A DNA stretch of 64,000 nucleotides, taken from the NCBI RefSeq assembly GCF_002278075.1, contig NZ_CP022989.1, positions 1,798,001-1,862,000 of the forward strand, in the 5' to 3' direction. The first letter of the stretch is position 1, and the number at the start of each line of letters is the position of its first letter. The stretch comes from Paraburkholderia aromaticivorans (GTDB lineage: Bacteria; Pseudomonadota; Gammaproteobacteria; Burkholderiales; Burkholderiaceae). The notes beneath the pieces were generated by a model. It was not told the DNA's origin and did not search any database. It saw only the letters and a program-made list of their open reading frames with translations. Below, piece by piece: positions 25,049-34,012 of the stretch. The translations under genes and the position numbers were made by a program.

Positions 25049-26686
25049 ATGACTGGCTTCAACTGGCAAAACCCTTATCCGACGCCGCGCCTGCCCGTAT
25101 TCGCGCGCAACATCGTTTCCACGTCGCATCCTCTCGCGGCGCAAGCCGGGCTGCGCATGCTGTGGAAGGGCGGCAATGCCGTCGATGCGGCCATCGCGGC
25201 GGCGGCCGCCATCACGGTGGTCGAGCCGGTCTCGTGCGGGCTGGGTGGCGATGCGTTCGCGCTGGTGTGGGACGGCAAGAAGTTGCATGGACTGAACGCG
25301 TCCGGTGTCGCGCCCGCCGCATGGAGTGTCGATTACTTCAAGCGCAAATACGGCGAAGAAAACGGTCTCGCCAGGCAGCCCACGCGTGGCTGGGACGCGG
25401 TGACGGTGCCGGGCGTGATCGCCGGCTGGGAGGCGCTGCACCAGAAATTCGGCACGCTGCCGTTCGCCGACCTGATGGAGCCGGCCATCGAGATTGCCGA
25501 GCGCGGTCATGCGGTGGCGAGCATCGTCGCCCATAAATGGGCGGCGGCCGTGCCTGAACTGAAGGACCTGCCGGGCTTCGCGCAAACCTTCATGCCGCGC
25601 GGCCGCGCGCCGGAAGTGAGTGAGCTGGTGCGCTTTCCGGGCCACGCGAAGACGCTGCGCAAGCTGGCCGAGCAGGGCCCGCGCGCGTACTACGAGGGCG
25701 AGATCGCCGAACAGATCGCCGCCTTTTCGCGCGAATGCGGCGGCGCGCTCACGATTGACGACCTGCGCAGCTACCGCGCGGATTGGGTCGAGCCGATCGG
25801 CAAGGACTATCGCGGCTACACGGTGCACGAGATTCCGCCGAACGGGCAGGGCATTGCGGCGCTGATCGCGCTGGGCATCCTCGAAAAATTCGACGTGAAG
25901 GAGCTGGCGGTCGACACCGTCGAGTCGCAGCACTTGCAGATCGAAGCGATGAAGCTGGCGTTCGCCGACGTCTACCGCTACGTCGCCGATCCGCGTTCAA
26001 TGGAAGTCACGCCCGCGCAGATGCTCGACGACGCGTACCTGACCTCTCGCGCCAGACTGATCGATCATAAGCGCGCCACGCAATTCGCCTTCGGCATGCC
26101 GAAGGCGGGCGGCACCATCTATATGTCGGTAGCCGACGAGCGCGGCATGATGGTGAGCTTCATCCAGTCGAACTACATGGGCTTCGGCTCGGGCATCGTG
26201 GTGCCCGAGAGCGGCATTGCCATGCAGAACCGCGGTTGCGGTTTCTCGATGGATCCGAAGTCGCCGAACGTGGTGGAAGGCGGCAAGCGGCCGTTCCACA
26301 CCATCATTCCGTCGTTCCTCACGCAACGGGTGAATGGCCAGCAGGAAGCCGTGATGAGCTTCGGCGTGATGGGTGGCGACATGCAGCCGCAAGGGCATCT
26401 GCAATCGATCGTGCGGATGCTCGACTACGGCCAGCAACCGCAGGCCGCGTGCGACGCGCCGCGTTGGAAGGTCAATCGCGATTTCACGATCGACATCGAG
26501 TCGACGCTCGATCCGAGCACCGCCGAAGCCTTGCAGAAGCACGGCCACACGATCAAGTCGGTCGACGATCCGTACATGGACTTCGGCTCCGGCCAGTACA
26601 TCTGGAAGCTCGATCGCGACGATCCGGAGCGCGGCTATGTGGCGGCGAGCGACACCCGCCGGGACGGACTCGCCGCAGGGTTCTGA
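25049..26686 (+). CDS. Gamma-glutamyltransferase family protein, cytoplasmic
   Basis: Ntn-hydrolase of the gamma-glutamyltranspeptidase family, 545 residues from the ATG at 25049 (a GTG three codons earlier is also possible). The large-subunit start NIVSTSHPLAAQAGLRML and PVSCGLGGDAF are typical. The autoprocessing and catalytic Thr is T356 in KAGGTIYMSVAD, and a later GGKRPFHTIIPSF holds the Gly-Gly region. There is no signal peptide, so it is unlike periplasmic Ggt and closer to the YwrD-type cytoplasmic enzymes, whose substrate is uncertain. It stands alone and ends at a strong terminator. Confidence 0.87.
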   Translation: MTGFNWQNPYPTPRLPVFARNIVSTSHPLAAQAGLRMLWKGGNAVDAAIAAAAAITVVEPVSCGLGGDAFALVWDGKKLHGLNASGVAPAAWSVDYFKRKYGEENGLARQPTRGWDAVTVPGVIAGWEALHQKFGTLPFADLMEPAIEIAERGHAVASIVAHKWAAAVPELKDLPGFAQTFMPRGRAPEVSELVRFPGHAKTLRKLAEQGPRAYYEGEIAEQIAAFSRECGGALTIDDLRSYRADWVEPIGKDYRGYTVHEIPPNGQGIAALIALGILEKFDVKELAVDTVESQHLQIEAMKLAFADVYRYVADPRSMEVTPAQMLDDAYLTSRARLIDHKRATQFAFGMPKAGGTIYMSVADERGMMVSFIQSNYMGFGSGIVVPESGIAMQNRGCGFSMDPKSPNVVEGGKRPFHTIIPSFLTQRVNGQQEAVMSFGVMGGDMQPQGHLQSIVRMLDYGQQPQAACDAPRWKVNRDFTIDIESTLDPSTAEALQKHGHTIKSVDDPYMDFGSGQYIWKLDRDDPERGYVAASDTRRDGLAAGF

Positions 26687-27086
26687 AAGCCTTCACGCGC
26701 GAGCCGGCCGCCTGACGAGGCGGTGCTGCGCTGCGTGCGAATGCGTTCGCGCGAGGTGTCCTGATGTGCCGCCGCTAGTCCGGCCGGCCCGGTTCGGCGA
26801 GACTTTGTCGCACACACGAGCCAGCTCTCCGGGCTGGCTTTTTTGCGTCCTGTGCGCGGCGCTTTGTCCGACCGAATGTTTCGACTATGCGGAGGTTGGA
26901 ACTGCAACGGCTCGGCATGGTCTGTGCTGGGTTATCTGCAGAGTTGCGAAACACCGGCTAAGATGCAAGATACAAGGGGTTAACTCTAATTCAAGGCGCT
27001 GTATCTGACACGGCGGGCCGCTCGGGCGAGAGCGGGCTGTTTCGAGCATGCTCCACGAGTCGATACAGTTTTCGGAGCAAGACACG
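26687..27086. other. Intergenic region between ggt and the ferritin-like gene
   Basis: About 400 bases. The first part holds the ggt terminator; the rest (26850-27086) has no convincing ORF and is the likely promoter and leader of the gene at 27087. Confidence 0.5.
26819..26844 (+). terminator. Rho-independent terminator of the ggt gene
   Basis: AGCCAGC (26819-26825) pairs with GCTGGCT (26833-26839) around a 7-base loop, followed by a T-run to 26844. Confidence 0.8.
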
Positions 27087-27914
27087 ATGCACACAGAGCT
27101 GAACCATGTCATGCCCTGGCGGATCGAGGATATCGACCTCACCCGCATTGATCGGCAAAAGGCCGTTGCTAACGAAGATTTGCTGTTGCTGCTCTGCGCG
27201 TCTTCGTTTATTGAAAGCGGATCCGATCTGTACACCAGCAATTTGAGCACGTTTTTTAACGGCGATCCCGAAGTCTCGGCCTGGCTCAATCAGGAGTGGG
27301 AGCCGGAAGAGTTGCAGCACGGCCGCGCGCTCAAGACGTATATCGCTTACGTGTGGCCCGAATTCGACTGGGACACGGCATTTCGCAATTTCATGGAAGA
27401 GTACTCGCTGACCTGTTCCGTGGAAGACTTCGAAAAGACCCGCGCGCTCGAAATGGTCGCGCGCTGCGTGGTGGAGACCGGCACCGCAACGTTGTATCGC
27501 GCGATTGGCGAATGCTCGGACGAGCCCGTGCTCAAGCAGATCACCGACAACATCCGCACCGACGAAGTCCGCCACTACAAGCACTTTTTCAAGTATTTCA
27601 AGAAGTACAACAAGATTGAAGGCAACGGACGGCTCGCCGTTCTGGGTGCGCTGATGCGCCGCGTGATGGAGATCAAGAATGAAGACTCCGAAATCGCGTT
27701 GCGGCATGTCTTCGCGGTTCGTTATCCGGAGCGCGTGCACGACTCCGCCTATAACCGCGAACGCGCGGCGCGCATCAACGCGCTGGTGCGGCGCAATCTG
27801 TCGGCCGACATGTGCGTGAAGATGCTGCTCAAGCCGCTTGATCTGCCGGCGAGGATTCAGCCGGGCGTGCATTACCCGCTAGCCAAGATCACGCAGCACG
27901 TGTTCTTCCGCTGA
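27087..27914 (+). CDS. Ferritin-like di-iron protein, function unknown
   Basis: 275 residues, all-helical by composition. Candidate di-iron ligands are spaced as in ferritin-like oxidases: E43 (SSFIESGSD), E75 and H78 (EPEELQHGR), E130 (CVVETGT) and E160 and H163 (TDEVRHYKHF). The arrangement resembles acyl-ACP desaturase or ribonucleotide-reductase-like folds, but the overall sequence is not a desaturase I recognise. A GGAG ribosome-binding site supports the ATG at 27087 over that at 27048. The next gene is an FMN split-barrel protein on the same strand, 110 bases on. Confidence 0.75.
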   Translation: MHTELNHVMPWRIEDIDLTRIDRQKAVANEDLLLLLCASSFIESGSDLYTSNLSTFFNGDPEVSAWLNQEWEPEELQHGRALKTYIAYVWPEFDWDTAFRNFMEEYSLTCSVEDFEKTRALEMVARCVVETGTATLYRAIGECSDEPVLKQITDNIRTDEVRHYKHFFKYFKKYNKIEGNGRLAVLGALMRRVMEIKNEDSEIALRHVFAVRYPERVHDSAYNRERAARINALVRRNLSADMCVKMLLKPLDLPARIQPGVHYPLAKITQHVFFR

Positions 27915-28024
27915 TCGCCTTGGGGTCGATGTCCGGCGTTGCAATGGCCCGAATGGCCCGCGCGTGCGGGCCATTTGCTTTTCAAGGCATGATGCGTGAT
28001 TGACCAACTTCCAACCGGGTCGAC

Positions 28025-28552
28025 ATGATGAGCGATTCCTCCGCCCCCGAACGTCCTCTTGAACACCACGTGTTCGATGAATGGCCCGATGCCGTGCGCG
28101 CGTTGTTCGACGGCTCGTCGCTGGCTAGCAAGACAGGTTTCACGGCGTCGCTGCTGAGTGTCGATACGAATGGCCATGTGCGTACGTCGCTGCTCGGTGT
28201 CGGCGAGTTGTACGCGCCCGATTCGCGCACGCTATGCATCGCGCTGTGGCCGCAGGCGAGGGCGACACGCGCCATTGCGCAAAGCGGCCGGGCGGCGCTT
28301 ACCTTTGTCTGCGACGAGGCGTTCTATCAGGTGCAGTTGCTGATGACTCCGCTAGCGAGCGTCGCCGGCGATGCCAGTGGGCTCGTGTATCTGCACGGGT
28401 CGATCGATACGGCCGAGGCGCAAAGCGTCCGCTATGCGCGCCTGACGAGCGGCATTACGTTTGCTCTGGAAGGGGAGGGGGAAGCAGTGCTCGACCGATG
28501 GGAACGGCAGATCGAGCACCTGAAGCAAGCTGCGGCGGCTGCCGGTCGCTAG
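28025..28552 (+). CDS. Pyridoxamine 5'-phosphate oxidase-like FMN-binding protein
   Basis: 175 residues with the FMN split-barrel pattern: TGFTASLLSVDTNGHVRTSLLGVGELY, given here only as a region covering about residues 38-65, then RTLCIALWPQARATRAIAQSGRA. The biochemical role is not evident; relatives act on flavins, coenzyme F420-like cofactors or haem. Two adjacent ATGs (28025 and 28028) are possible starts. It may share a transcript with the ferritin-like gene. Confidence 0.75.
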   Translation: MMSDSSAPERPLEHHVFDEWPDAVRALFDGSSLASKTGFTASLLSVDTNGHVRTSLLGVGELYAPDSRTLCIALWPQARATRAIAQSGRAALTFVCDEAFYQVQLLMTPLASVAGDASGLVYLHGSIDTAEAQSVRYARLTSGITFALEGEGEAVLDRWERQIEHLKQAAAAAGR

Positions 28553-28574
28553 TCGTTTATCGCGCGGTGATGGC

Positions 28575-28590
28575 GGCCGGCGAGCCGGCC
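28575..28590. repeat. REP-like palindrome, copy 2
   Basis: Identical over 16 bases to 14896-14911 (GGCCGGCGAGCCGGCC), and here the stem extends to 9 bp (28573-28592). It lies 20 bases after the stop codon of the FMN-binding protein gene. Confidence 0.55.
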
Positions 28591-28610
28591 GCGTGGGAAC
28601 TCAGTGTAGA

Positions 28611-28709
28611 GGCTCAACGCAGAAGCTCAACGCAGAAGCTCAACGCAGAAGCTCAACGCAGAGACTCAACGCAGAGACTCAACACAGAGACTCAACACAA
28701 ACCCTCAAC
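28611..28709. repeat. 13-bp tandem repeat array, about 7.6 copies
   Basis: The core CTCAACGCAGA recurs every 13 bases, with CTC at 28613, 28626, 28639, 28652, 28665, 28678, 28691 and 28704. The first four units are nearly identical; the last four drift (GCAGAG, ACAGAG, ACAAAC). The final unit contains the complement of the rhlE stop codon (28705-28707), so the array directly abuts the 3' end of rhlE. Confidence 0.9.
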
Positions 28710-30261
28710 GGCCGCGCTGGCCGCTACGCGTGGGCTGGCCACCGCGCGGCGCGTCGTTGCGCGGCTTCGCGCCACCCAGCAACGCACCCGGATTGCCGCC
28801 TTGCGGCTTCGCGGCCTGCGCCTTGCGTGGCGCATGCTGCGCGGCGCTGCCTTCATGCGCGACGGCGCGTGGCCGGTCGTCGTGGCGCTGACCGTCACGA
28901 CGCGGCTGGCCGCCGTTGCCGGCCGGCTTCGCACCCTGCGGCTTCGGCTGCTGTTGACCGTTCGACGGCCGTTGACCCGAACGCTGCGCCGGCTTCGCGG
29001 CGCCTTCGCCATCACGCCGAGCACCGTCACGCTTCGGTGCGCCTTGACCCTGACGCGGCGAACGACCGCCACCACCACCCTGGCCACGACGCAGAATCGG
29101 CTCCGGCTTCGCAGTCGGGTCCGGCTCGAAACCGGCCACCACTTCCTGCGGCACCGGACGCTTGATCAGCTTCTCGATGTCCTTCAGCAATTGCAGTTCG
29201 TCGACGCACACCAGCGAGATCGCTTCGCCCGTCGCACCTGCGCGGCCCGTGCGGCCGATGCGGTGCACGTAGTCTTCCGGCACGTTCGGCAGATCGTAGT
29301 TCACCACGTGCGGCAACTGATCGATATCGATGCCGCGCGCGGCGATGTCGGTCGCGACCAGCACCTGCAGCGTGCCGTCCTTGAACTCGGCGAGCGCGCG
29401 GGTGCGGGCGGACTGGCTCTTGTTGCCGTGAATGGCCAACGCGCTGATGCCGTCTTTGGTCAACTGCTCGGCAAGGCGGTTGGCGCCATGCTTGGTGCGT
29501 GTGAACACCAGCACCTGGAACCAGTTGTATTGCTTGATCAGATGCGTGAGCAGTTCGCGCTTCTTGTCGCGATCCACCGGGTGAATCTTCTGCGCGACCG
29601 TTTCCGCCGTGGTGTTGCGGCGTGCGACTTCGATCAGTGCCGGCGAGTCGAGCAGATTGTCCGCGAGCGTCTTGATCTCGTCGGAGAAAGTGGCCGAGAA
29701 CAGCAGGTTCTGACGCTTCGGCGGCAGCTTGGCCAGCACGCGCTTGATGTCGTGGATGAAGCCCATGTCGAGCATGCGGTCGGCTTCGTCGAGCACGAGA
29801 ATCTCGAGATGCGACAGGTCGATGGTCTTCTGCTGCATGTGGTCGAGCAGACGGCCCGGCGTCGCGACGACGATGTCCACGCCGCTGCGCAACGCGCCGA
29901 TCTGCGGGTTGATGCCGACGCCGCCGAACATCACGGTCGACTTCAGCTTCAGATACTTGCCGTAGGCGCGCACGCTTTCTTCGACCTGTGCGGCCAGTTC
30001 ACGCGTGGGCGTGAGGATCAGCGCGCGTACGACGCGCTTGCCCGAGCCGGTTGCAGCGGCGGGCATGGAGTTAAGACGCTGCAGGATGGGCAACGTGAAG
30101 CCGGCGGTCTTGCCGGTGCCGGTTTGTGCGCCGGCCAGCAGGTCGCCGCCGTTGAGCACGGCGGGAATCGCTTGCGTCTGGATCGGAGTCGGCGTGGTGT
30201 AGCCAAGTTCGTGGACAGCGCGGACCAACGGTTCGGACAAGCCGAGAGAATCAAAAGACAT
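28705..30261 (-). CDS. rhlE: DEAD-box RNA helicase RhlE
   Basis: ATP-dependent RNA helicase for ribosome assembly and RNA turnover; 518 residues from the ATG at 30261 ([16 protein letters not shown]). The Q motif [14 protein letters not shown], Walker A AQTGTGKT at 45-52, DEAD in [12 protein letters not shown] and HRIGRTGR are all present. The last 140 residues are a basic, Gly/Gln/Pro-rich disordered tail (for example [15 protein letters not shown]), as in beta-proteobacterial RhlE. The stop codon lies inside the last unit of a 13-bp tandem array. Confidence 0.93.
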   Translation of the reverse strand: MSFDSLGLSEPLVRAVHELGYTTPTPIQTQAIPAVLNGGDLLAGAQTGTGKTAGFTLPILQRLNSMPAAATGSGKRVVRALILTPTRELAAQVEESVRAYGKYLKLKSTVMFGGVGINPQIGALRSGVDIVVATPGRLLDHMQQKTIDLSHLEILVLDEADRMLDMGFIHDIKRVLAKLPPKRQNLLFSATFSDEIKTLADNLLDSPALIEVARRNTTAETVAQKIHPVDRDKKRELLTHLIKQYNWFQVLVFTRTKHGANRLAEQLTKDGISALAIHGNKSQSARTRALAEFKDGTLQVLVATDIAARGIDIDQLPHVVNYDLPNVPEDYVHRIGRTGRAGATGEAISLVCVDELQLLKDIEKLIKRPVPQEVVAGFEPDPTAKPEPILRRGQGGGGGRSPRQGQGAPKRDGARRDGEGAAKPAQRSGQRPSNGQQQPKPQGAKPAGNGGQPRRDGQRHDDRPRAVAHEGSAAQHAPRKAQAAKPQGGNPGALLGGAKPRNDAPRGGQPTRSGQRGR

Positions 30262-30474
30262 AAAAGCTCTTTGCAATGCAGTTTCGCGAACGGCACACAT
30301 GGGCCCACGCAGGCATCAACGCGGCATGAACACACCGCATGGCGTGTTCGAGGCCGAAGCCCAGTTCCCGGTCGCAGAGAAATCGGCGGCACGCGGGAAA
30401 CGCGTGCCGAATGCTTCAACGCGCTATGAAGACACGTTGACTGGCCTTAAGTTGCATTTCGCCGCCGTGGGGTG

Positions 30475-31095
30475 TCACGCGACGTAGCGCGCGACACTGA
30501 CGAATTGACACAGACTGCCCGCCAGTACGAACAGGTGCCAGATACCATGTCCGTGCCGGATGCGCTCGTCGTTGATGAAGAAGTAGATGCCGGCGCTGTA
30601 GATGACTCCGCCGGCCACGAGCCAGGCGGTACCCGCTGCCGGTAAGGCTTGCACCAGCGGGCGGACGGCAACGAGCGCGAGCCATCCCATCAACACATAC
30701 AACACCATCGAAACGCTGCGGGTGCGTCGCCCGAGCGTCAGTTCCTGCACGATGCCAAGAGCGGCAAGCCCCCAGCTTACGCCAAATAGCGACCAGCCCC
30801 ACGGTCCGCGCAAGGTAACCAGCGTGAACGGAGTGTAACTGCCGGCGATCAGCAGGTAGATCGCCGAATGGTCGCATTTCTGCAGAACGGCTTTCACGCG
30901 CGGACTGCGCACGCTGTGGTAAAGCGTGGAGATAGCATACAGCACGAACAGCATTGCGCCGTACACGCTGAAGCTGACGACCTTGTATGCGTCGCCGTCG
31001 AGCGCGCCCATCGTGACGAGCGTCGCAAGACCCGCCGCCGACAGCACGGCGCCGACGAGGTGGGTAATGCTGTTGAAACGCTCACCGACATGCAC
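30475..31095 (-). CDS. Hemolysin III / PAQR-family membrane protein
   Basis: 206 residues with seven predicted membrane segments. PAQR-type conserved residues are seen: Ser and His in STLYHSVRS, Asp and His in KCDHSAIYLLIAGSYTPF, and HGHGIWHLFVL near the end. This pattern suggests a zinc-dependent membrane hydrolase fold; bacterial members (YqfA/TrhA) are linked to membrane-fluidity control. The start is GTG (31093-31095), MHVGERFNSITH. It is a single gene. Confidence 0.88.
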   Translation of the reverse strand: MHVGERFNSITHLVGAVLSAAGLATLVTMGALDGDAYKVVSFSVYGAMLFVLYAISTLYHSVRSPRVKAVLQKCDHSAIYLLIAGSYTPFTLVTLRGPWGWSLFGVSWGLAALGIVQELTLGRRTRSVSMVLYVLMGWLALVAVRPLVQALPAAGTAWLVAGGVIYSAGIYFFINDERIRHGHGIWHLFVLAGSLCQFVSVARYVA

Positions 31096-31152
31096 GACTC
31101 TTTCCTCCTGCGCGGTTTCATACGGACAAGTACGTCCACATGATACCGGTCC

Positions 31153-31196
31153 TGAAAAAACGAAGGGCGCGGCCGCGAATTTCGCTGGCCGCGCCC
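31153..31196 (-). terminator. Terminator of the cytochrome c operon
   Basis: GGGCGCGGCC (31165-31174) and GGCCGCGCCC (31187-31196) form a 10-bp stem. On the minus strand it is followed by TTCGTTTTTT. It begins 20 bases after the stop codon of the downstream cytochrome gene. Confidence 0.85.
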
Positions 31197-31215
31197 CGGG
31201 TGCGACGAACGCTGC

Positions 31216-32514
31216 TTAGTCGAGCGGCGCCGAGCGCAGATCGGACACTTGCTGCGGCGACACGGCCGTACCGTGGTTGCCCCACGACATGCGGATGTAC
31301 GTCACAACGGCTGCCACTTCCTGATTCGACAACGCTTGCGCGAACGGCGGCATGCCGTACGGATGCGGGTTGGCGTCCGTGCTCGGCGGGTAACCGCCAT
31401 TCAGCACCATACGGATCGGGTTGACCGCCGAAGGCATCTGGATCGACTGGTTGTTCGCGAGCGGCGGGAAGGCCGGCGGCATGCCGAGGCCATTTTCCGC
31501 GTGGCACTTCGCGCAGTTGTCAGCGTAGATCTTCTGGCCTTGCTTCAACAGTTCGCCACCGAACTTCTCGGACGTTTCGAGCTGCAGCGGTTCCGGTGCT
31601 TCGCTCTTTTGCGGAATCGTCTTCAGGTACGTGGCCATCGCGTTGATGTCCTCGTCCGACATGTATTGCAGGCTGTTGTGAACCACTTCAGCCATCGGAC
31701 CGAACACCGCGCCGCGGTTCGACACGCCGGTCTTCAGCAGATCGGCGATGTCTTTGGTTTCCCAGTCGCCGAGGCCGGCTTCCTTGTTCGACGTGAGCGA
31801 CGGCGCATACCAGTTCTGCAGCGGGATCAGGCCGCCGGCAAACGCCGCGGAGCTGACCGGGCCGCCCATCGCGTTGATCGACGTGTGGCACATGCCGCAG
31901 TGGCCGAGGCCTTCGATCAGGTACGCGCCGCGGTTCCATTCGACCGACTTGGTCGGATCCGGCTTGTACTCGCCTTCACGGAAGAACAGCGTGCGCCAGC
32001 CGATCAGCATGTTGCGCTGGTTGAACGGGAATTTCAGTTCGTGCGGACGGCTCGGCACGTTGATCGGCGTGACCGAACGCAGGTACGCGTAGATCGCGTC
32101 CGAGTCGGCGCGCGTGACCTTCGTGTAGCTGGTGAACGGGAAGCCCGGATACAGCAGGCTGCCGTCTTTCGAACGGCCGGTGTGCATGGCGCGGTAGAAG
32201 TCGTCCTGCGTCCACTTGCCGATACCGTACTGGTCGTCAGGCGTGATGTTCGGCGTGAACATCGTGCCGAACGGCGTGGCCATGGGCAGGCCGCCGGCGA
32301 ATTGCTTGCCGCCGCGCACCGTGTGGCAGGCGATACAGTCGCCGGCGCGGGCGAGGTACTCGCCCTTCTTGATCAGCGCGGCCTGGTCGGCGGGCGTTGC
32401 CGCCATGGCCGTGCCGTTATGCAGGTTGTCGCCGCCCGACCACAGGACGGGAACGAGAGCGGCAGCCGCAACGACGACGACTGCCGAGAGGGCGAACAAA
32501 GACTTGCGTTTCAT
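31216..32514 (-). CDS. Triheme cytochrome c, dehydrogenase-subunit type
   Basis: 432 residues with an N-terminal signal or anchor (about 5-25: LFALSAVVVVAAAALVPVLW). Three haem sites are CIACH, CGMCH and CAKCH, in order. This layout matches the membrane-bound cytochrome subunit of periplasmic alcohol, aldehyde, gluconate or sorbitol dehydrogenases, which passes electrons to ubiquinone. No such dehydrogenase is adjacent. The gene follows the diheme cytochrome by 21 bases, so the two form an operon ending at the terminator 31153-31196. Confidence 0.9.
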   Translation of the reverse strand: MKRKSLFALSAVVVVAAAALVPVLWSGGDNLHNGTAMAATPADQAALIKKGEYLARAGDCIACHTVRGGKQFAGGLPMATPFGTMFTPNITPDDQYGIGKWTQDDFYRAMHTGRSKDGSLLYPGFPFTSYTKVTRADSDAIYAYLRSVTPINVPSRPHELKFPFNQRNMLIGWRTLFFREGEYKPDPTKSVEWNRGAYLIEGLGHCGMCHTSINAMGGPVSSAAFAGGLIPLQNWYAPSLTSNKEAGLGDWETKDIADLLKTGVSNRGAVFGPMAEVVHNSLQYMSDEDINAMATYLKTIPQKSEAPEPLQLETSEKFGGELLKQGQKIYADNCAKCHAENGLGMPPAFPPLANNQSIQMPSAVNPIRMVLNGGYPPSTDANPHPYGMPPFAQALSNQEVAAVVTYIRMSWGNHGTAVSPQQVSDLRSAPLD

Positions 32515-32535
32515 TTGAGTGTCTCTCCCGGTGCC

Positions 32536-33267
32536 TTATTGCGGTTCGCTGCCGCAGGCAAGCGGAGTCTTCATCGAGCGGGCCGGAGCCGGCACGGGGT
32601 TTTGTGGAGCCTGTTGCGTGGAAAGCCATGCAGCAACGGCGTTCACGTCTTCGTCAGTCAGACGCGTGGCGATGGTGTGCATGCAGTCAGGCGCAATGGC
32701 GTGACGCGAGCCCGAACGCCATGCGCCGAGCTGCGCGCTGATGTAGTCGGAGTGCAGGCCGACCAGACCCGGAATAGCGGGTTCCATACCGGTCAGGCCC
32801 TTGCCGTGACAAGCCGCGCAAGCCGGAATCTGCTTCGAGGCGTCGCCGTTCAGCACGATCTGCTGGCCGCGCGCAAGCGTGCTCGACGACACCGTCGGCT
32901 TGGCCGGCGGCGGATACGGAGGACGCTGCTGCGAGAAGTACGTGGCGATCTGATGAAGGTAGTCGTCCGAGAGATACGTGACGAGGTAATTCATGGGCGG
33001 ATACTTGCGGCGCCCTTCGCGGAAGTTCTGCAACTGGTTGTACAGATAGTCGGCCGGCTTGCCCGCGAGGCGTGGGAAGTAGTCGTTGTCGGTACCTTGG
33101 CCGTGAGTGCCGTGGCAGGCCGTGCAGCCTTGCACGCGCGCTTCCATGGTGTCGGGGGCCTTCGGTTGAGTCTGCGCTTTCGCAGCGCTATAGACACCCG
33201 CGGAGCCGATCAGCAGAAGGGCAAGCAACGGGCGGAAAATGCGTCTTGAAGACACGCGTAACTCCAT
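32536..33267 (-). CDS. Diheme cytochrome c, c4-like
   Basis: 243 residues from the ATG at 33265-33267 (MELRVSSRRIFRPLLALLLIG), a signal peptide ending near AAKAQ. Two CxxCH sites, CTACH near residue 50 and CAACH near 152, each start a class I cytochrome domain. Periplasmic electron carrier; the partner is not shown by the sequence. First gene of a two-cytochrome operon, divergent from copC. Confidence 0.87.
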   Translation of the reverse strand: MELRVSSRRIFRPLLALLLIGSAGVYSAAKAQTQPKAPDTMEARVQGCTACHGTHGQGTDNDYFPRLAGKPADYLYNQLQNFREGRRKYPPMNYLVTYLSDDYLHQIATYFSQQRPPYPPPAKPTVSSSTLARGQQIVLNGDASKQIPACAACHGKGLTGMEPAIPGLVGLHSDYISAQLGAWRSGSRHAIAPDCMHTIATRLTDEDVNAVAAWLSTQQAPQNPVPAPARSMKTPLACGSEPQ

Positions 33268-33613
33268 CAAAATCGGGGACCTGACCGAACTTCGAGCGGC
33301 TCGGTGTGAAGGGCAGCCGGCGCTGCGGCGACGCAGCATTCTATCATCGAAGGGTGATGGTGACTATTTGCCTCATTAGAGAAGGTTCCGGCTGTCACCA
33401 CCATGCGACAGTTTGACGCGCGGCGCTGCCTGGGCGACTCGTCGACCATCTCAATTTTGCCCGCGCAATCAAGGGGCAAGCGCCTGATGCGGGCGTTCTA
33501 TCTATAAAGCAGGTTGAACCGACGCCTGCGCGAACCATCGAAGCGTACACTTCCGGGCGCGCCGGTTCCTATCCGGCCCGGATGTGCCCGGTCCGACGCC
33601 CACCGTTCTCCTG
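33268..33613. other. Intergenic region between divergent cytochrome and copC genes
   Basis: About 346 bases with no supported gene. A 7-bp inverted repeat, TGGTGAC and GTCACCA with a spacer of about 33 bases, lies at roughly 33358-33404. The region must hold both promoters. Confidence 0.45.
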
Positions 33614-34012
33614 ATGACCCGCTATCGGCCTTACATGAAGCTATTCCATTTTTCCCGTCCGGCGCTGCGAGCGTCGATGCTCGGCGCCGCGGCGCTGGTT
33701 GCGACATCCACGGCATTCGCCCATGCGCACCTGGCGTCGAGCGAGCCGGCGGCAAACGCCGAAGTCGTCGCGCCCACCGAAGTGACGATTCATTTCACCG
33801 AGCCACTCGAGCCGGCTTTCAGCAAGATCGCGCTCGCCGACGCGAGCGGTCACGCCGCCGCGCCGGCTGCGTCGCAGGTCGACGCGAGCGACGCCAGGGT
33901 TATGCATCTGCCGCTGCCGCAATTGAGCGCCGGCCGCTATGCGGTGCACTGGACGGCGGTAGCCACGGACGGCCACCGGACCCAAGGCGACTTTGCGTTC
34001 ATCGTCAAATGA
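33614..34012 (+). CDS. copC: CopC-type periplasmic copper-resistance protein
   Basis: About 132 residues. A signal peptide ends at TSTAFA-HAHLASSEPAA, placing His at or near the mature N-terminus, as needed for Cu(II) binding. The conserved C-terminal TDGHRTQGDFAFIV has the second His. Several starts are possible (GTG 33584, ATG 33614, ATG 33635); none has a strong ribosome-binding site, and 33614 is a compromise. It overlaps copD by ATGA, so the two are translationally coupled. Confidence 0.87.
   Translation: MTRYRPYMKLFHFSRPALRASMLGAAALVATSTAFAHAHLASSEPAANAEVVAPTEVTIHFTEPLEPAFSKIALADASGHAAAPAASQVDASDARVMHLPLPQLSAGRYAVHWTAVATDGHRTQGDFAFIVK

Noticed and set aside
28611..28709. The 13-bp array as a CRISPR array
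   Set aside because: Units are contiguous with no spacers and are far too short; no cas genes nearby.
28234..30429. A 731-codon frame running across the 13-bp array and opposite rhlE
   Set aside because: The part over rhlE is antisense noise and the array contributes a repetitive peptide; no start signal.
33514..34008. N-terminal extension of CopD over the copC gene
   Set aside because: It is the shifted frame of copC; the ATG at 34009 overlapping the copC stop codon is the sensible start.
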